Assembly (NCBI GenBank): GCA_002309375.1
Contig: DBXK01000007.1
Coordinates: 1,556 to 9,935, forward strand
Reading direction: 5' to 3'
DNA length: 8,380 bases
From: Christensenella sp. UBA1214
GTDB taxonomy: Bacteria > Bacillota > Clostridia > Christensenellales > CAG-138
Positions 6,598 to 8,380 of the stretch are shown one piece after another (the first letter of the stretch is position 1; every line of letters starts with the position of its first letter). The translations under genes and the position numbers were made by a program. The notes under the pieces are model-generated. The model was not told the DNA's origin, searched no databases, and saw nothing but the letters and a program-made list of their open reading frames with translations.

Positions 6598-8139
6598 ATG
6601 GACGTAATAAGATTTGCTTTGGGGTTCCGATTTGATCCGATCGAAGAAGGCGATGAAGCCGCCCGCGCTGCTTCCGCATTTGTCTCGTGCGTTGACAACA
6701 GCCTTCTGCAGGGCTTGAAGATGTACGCCGGCCATTATAAGCTCAATGAAAATGACGATGGCGATATCCTGACTCTTATCATAATGGGAGGCGGCCTGAA
6801 GCTTTTCAGGAAGATCTATCGTGAAGCGAAATCAAGCCGTTATCTGATGAGCCTTTTGACCGATTTCCGGCCGATCATTCAGAGCAATGTGATGTTCAAG
6901 ATCGACGGTTTCGACTATTACGGCGAATTCGCAGAGGATCGAAAACTCATAGGCGGCGACAAGGAATTGGTAATCGAGCCACTTGAGAAAGATCTGATCG
7001 AAAAAGCGGCGGTTAATCATATGACCGTACTGCTGGCGCCTGATAAATACAAGGGCACCTTCGATCAATTCGCCGCTGTCCGAATGCTGAAACAGACTGC
7101 CCGACGGATCCTGCCCGGCGCGATGCTGATCTCGGCTCCCTGCGCAGACGGCGGCGACGGAACCGCGTCGGTGATCTGCAGAGCTTTGAACGGAAAAACG
7201 AAGAAGGCCACTGTTACAGGGCCGGAATGGGAACTCACAGATGCCGAATACTGCATCGTGAATCGCGATACAGCCGTTGTAGAGATGGCTTCAGCTTCGG
7301 GCCTCGCACTTCTCAAGAACCCGCCGGATCCTTTGAACGCGACGAGCAGGGGAACGGGCGAACTGATCGCCGATGCTCTGAAAAACAAAATCAAGAAGCT
7401 CATGATCTGCCTCGGCGGTTCTGCAACGAACGACGGAGGTATGGGTGCGGCAATTGCTCTCGGCGTAAAGTTTCTCGATCCGGAGGGCAGGGAGCTCGAC
7501 GGCTGCGGCGCAAATATGGAACTCGTGAAGTCGATAGACATCACCGGCCTCGAGCCAAAGCTCAAGGAGGTTGAAATCAGCGTTTTATGCGATGTTACAA
7601 ATCCCCTGACCGGCGAAAACGGTGCGACGTATACCTTCGGCCCGCAGAAAGGCGCGGAAGGGGAGAGCCTGATAAAGCTTGAAAAAGGCATGAAAAACCT
7701 TGAAAAGCTGTATAATGATGCTGCTGGTCAGCCCGTTTGCGGCCTGCCGCGAGCCGGCGCTGCCGGCGGAATGGGCGCAATGCTTGCGGCGCTTTTAGGC
7801 GCGAAGCTCGTGAACGGCGCGGAAGCGGTTCTCGAAGCGACCGGATTCAAAGAAAAACTCGGCTCCTCTGATATCGTCGTAACTGGCGAAGGCTGCTTCG
7901 ACCGCACGAGCACGGCTTCAGGTAAAGCGGTAGGCGCAGTTATAAATGCCGCCCGAAAATCAGACGTTCCATGTTACGTTCTTGCCGGTACCAAAGTGGA
8001 CGGCGCGGAGAAGAATGCGGCAAAAGTCTTTTGCGCGTATGATTGGCCGGTCCCGGATGAAGAGCTCAAGTCATCCGCAGCGCAAAAGTTCATGATCGCC
8101 GCAGAGGAGCTTTTCAAAACGGCAGCGAAAGAGGTTTGA
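6598..8139 (+). CDS. glxK: Glycerate kinase (type I family) with an unrecognised 141-residue N-terminal domain
   Basis: Residues 142-513 (372 residues, near the usual full length of about 375-380) form a complete GlxK/GarK-family glycerate kinase, which phosphorylates D-glycerate with ATP, in this family usually to 2-phosphoglycerate, feeding lower glycolysis. Motifs: LLAPDKYKGTF just after Met142; CADGGDGT at 182-189; VEMASASGL; SRGTGELI; LGGSATNDGGMG at 272-283; CDVTNPLTGENG at 331-342 and FGPQKGA at 347-353; GAAGGMGAMLAALLGAKL; and TGEGCFDRTS from 429. The last differs from the usual TGEGR-I-D-x-Q by Cys433 for Arg, Thr437 for Gln, and apparently one extra residue. Residues 1-141 are not part of this family and I do not recognise them: soluble-looking mixed alpha/beta sequence with VSCVDNSLLQGLKMYAGHYK near 29-48 and LTLIIMGGGLKLF near 58-70, no signal peptide. 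The junction has no linker. The start at 6598 has a good ribosome binding site. Last gene of the apparent pgi operon; no terminator is visible after it. Certain for the kinase, open for the N-terminal part. Confidence 0.92.
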   Translation: MDVIRFALGFRFDPIEEGDEAARAASAFVSCVDNSLLQGLKMYAGHYKLNENDDGDILTLIIMGGGLKLFRKIYREAKSSRYLMSLLTDFRPIIQSNVMFKIDGFDYYGEFAEDRKLIGGDKELVIEPLEKDLIEKAAVNHMTVLLAPDKYKGTFDQFAAVRMLKQTARRILPGAMLISAPCADGGDGTASVICRALNGKTKKATVTGPEWELTDAEYCIVNRDTAVVEMASASGLALLKNPPDPLNATSRGTGELIADALKNKIKKLMICLGGSATNDGGMGAAIALGVKFLDPEGRELDGCGANMELVKSIDITGLEPKLKEVEISVLCDVTNPLTGENGATYTFGPQKGAEGESLIKLEKGMKNLEKLYNDAAGQPVCGLPRAGAAGGMGAMLAALLGAKLVNGAEAVLEATGFKEKLGSSDIVVTGEGCFDRTSTASGKAVGAVINAARKSDVPCYVLAGTKVDGAEKNAAKVFCAYDWPVPDEELKSSAAQKFMIAAEELFKTAAKEV

Positions 8140-8170
8140 TTATATATAACTAACGTAACGGCAAAAAAGC

Positions 8171-8199
8171 TTGACAAGCGACGCAAGAGGGATTATAAT
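8171..8199 (+). promoter_or_regulatory. Consensus sigma-A promoter of the tRNA cluster
   Basis: A perfect TTGACA at 8171-8176 and a perfect TATAAT at 8194-8199 are separated by exactly 17 bp, with an A-run just upstream (8163-8168) like an UP-type element. The transcript should start near 8206, about 45 nt before tRNA-Val. Full consensus fits stable-RNA transcription. It sits in the 111-nt gap after the glycerate kinase gene. Confidence 0.93.
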
Positions 8200-8220
8200 G
8201 TTTAGGTCGCTTGAGATACA

Positions 8221-8246
8221 GGGAACATGCTTCCCGGTCGAAAGAC
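8221..8246 (+). other. Structured 5' leader of the tRNA transcript
   Basis: Between the presumed transcript start and tRNA-Val lie a perfect 5-bp hairpin (GGGAA at 8221-8225, TTCCC at 8231-8235, loop CATGC) and a possible 3-bp hairpin with a GAAA tetraloop (GTC at 8237-8239, GAC at 8244-8246). The leader is presumably removed by RNase P. There are no T-box features such as a specifier loop or T-box bulge sequence, and the stretch is too short for one. Any function is unproven. Confidence 0.45.
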
Positions 8247-8250
8247 AGTT

Positions 8251-8326
8251 GGGAGCATAGCTCAGCTGGGAGAGCATCTGCCTTACAAGCAGAGGGTCAC
8301 AGGTTCGAGCCCTGTTGTTCCCACCA
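8251..8326 (+). tRNA. tRNA-Val (anticodon UAC)
   Basis: A full cloverleaf can be folded: acceptor GGGAGCA (8251-8257) with TGTTCCC (8316-8322), one G-U wobble; D stem GCTC/GAGC (8260-8263, 8272-8275); anticodon stem TCTGC/GCAGA (8277-8281, 8289-8293) around loop CTTACAA with anticodon TAC at 8284-8286, reading GUA and other valine codons; 5-nt variable loop; T stem ACAGG/CCTGT (8299-8303, 8311-8315) with loop TTCGAGC; discriminator A8323 and an encoded CCA at 8324-8326. First tRNA after the consensus promoter and 7 nt upstream of tRNA-Asp. Confidence 0.97.
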
Positions 8327-8333
8327 ACAATAC

Positions 8334-8380
8334 GGCCCGGTAGTTCAGTCGGTTTAGAATGCCAGCCTGTCACGCTGGAG
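8334..8380 (+). tRNA. tRNA-Asp (anticodon GUC), cut by the right edge
   Basis: The 5' acceptor strand GGCCCGG (8334-8340), D arm GTTC/GAAT (8343-8346, 8357-8360, with a G-U pair) and anticodon stem CCAGC/GCTGG (8362-8366, 8374-8378) around loop CTGTCAC are present; the anticodon GTC at 8369-8371 reads Asp codons. The T arm and 3' acceptor strand lie beyond the window. The gap to tRNA-Val is only ACAATAC, so the two are co-transcribed. Confidence 0.93.

Noticed and set aside
7021..8139. Separate glycerate kinase gene starting at 7021
   Set aside because: The kinase homology does start here, but the frame is open upstream to a good ribosome binding site and no Shine-Dalgarno-like sequence precedes 7021. 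Kept as an alternative under the fusion finding.
8201..8250. T-box or other riboswitch ahead of the tRNA genes
   Set aside because: The leader is only about 45 nt, has no T-box sequence or specifier loop, and leads into tRNAs rather than a synthetase or biosynthesis gene.
8140..8373. 77-codon - strand frame containing NNRARTCDPLLVRQML
   Set aside because: This peptide is a known false protein made by translating the reverse strand of tRNA genes; it covers tRNA-Val and tRNA-Asp here.

Overview
The window looks like a chromosomal housekeeping stretch from a G+C-rich member of the Firmicutes, probably class Clostridia. The support is a bacterial-type ProRS with an inserted editing domain, a RodA-type SEDS protein, a ClpC-type (not ClpA/ClpB-type) Clp ATPase, strong GGAGG ribosome binding sites, consensus sigma-A promoters, and a tRNA-Val/tRNA-Asp cluster whose complete tRNA has an encoded CCA. 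This taxonomic call is an inference from gene types and base composition. I see no mobile element, CRISPR array or phage gene.

Layout, left to right, all on the + strand. (1) 1-1344 is the 3' part of proS, cut by the window edge, closed by a textbook intrinsic terminator with a UUCG tetraloop (1362-1384). (2) A promoter with an extended -10 (TATAAT at 1428-1433) starts a tightly packed group of four genes: pgi (1465-2907), a rodA-like SEDS gene (2937-4127), a clpC-like AAA+ gene (4150-6582) and a glycerate kinase gene with an extra N-terminal domain (6598-8139). The gaps are only 29, 22 and 15 nt and I see no terminator or promoter in them, so they are probably one operon. (3) A near-perfect sigma-A promoter (TTGACA, 17 bp, TATAAT) at 8171-8199 drives tRNA-Val(UAC) and tRNA-Asp(GUC), the latter cut by the right edge.

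The operon mixes upper glycolysis (Pgi), envelope growth (RodA), protein quality control (ClpC-like) and entry of glycerate into lower glycolysis (glycerate kinase). No shared pathway is obvious beyond central carbon flow and growth.

The most interesting gene is the ClpC-like protein. Its N-domain and first AAA+ ring (D1) look complete. Its second ring (D2) keeps the Walker A loop but has lost the Walker B glutamate (Asn631), sensor-1 Asn (Gly672), arginine finger (Leu707) and sensor-2 Arg (Trp769), and has an altered pore loop. This looks like a divergent Clp paralogue with a catalytically dead second ATPase ring, placed away from the usual ctsR-mcsA-mcsB context. The second point of interest is the 141-residue unrecognised domain fused in frame to the glycerate kinase.
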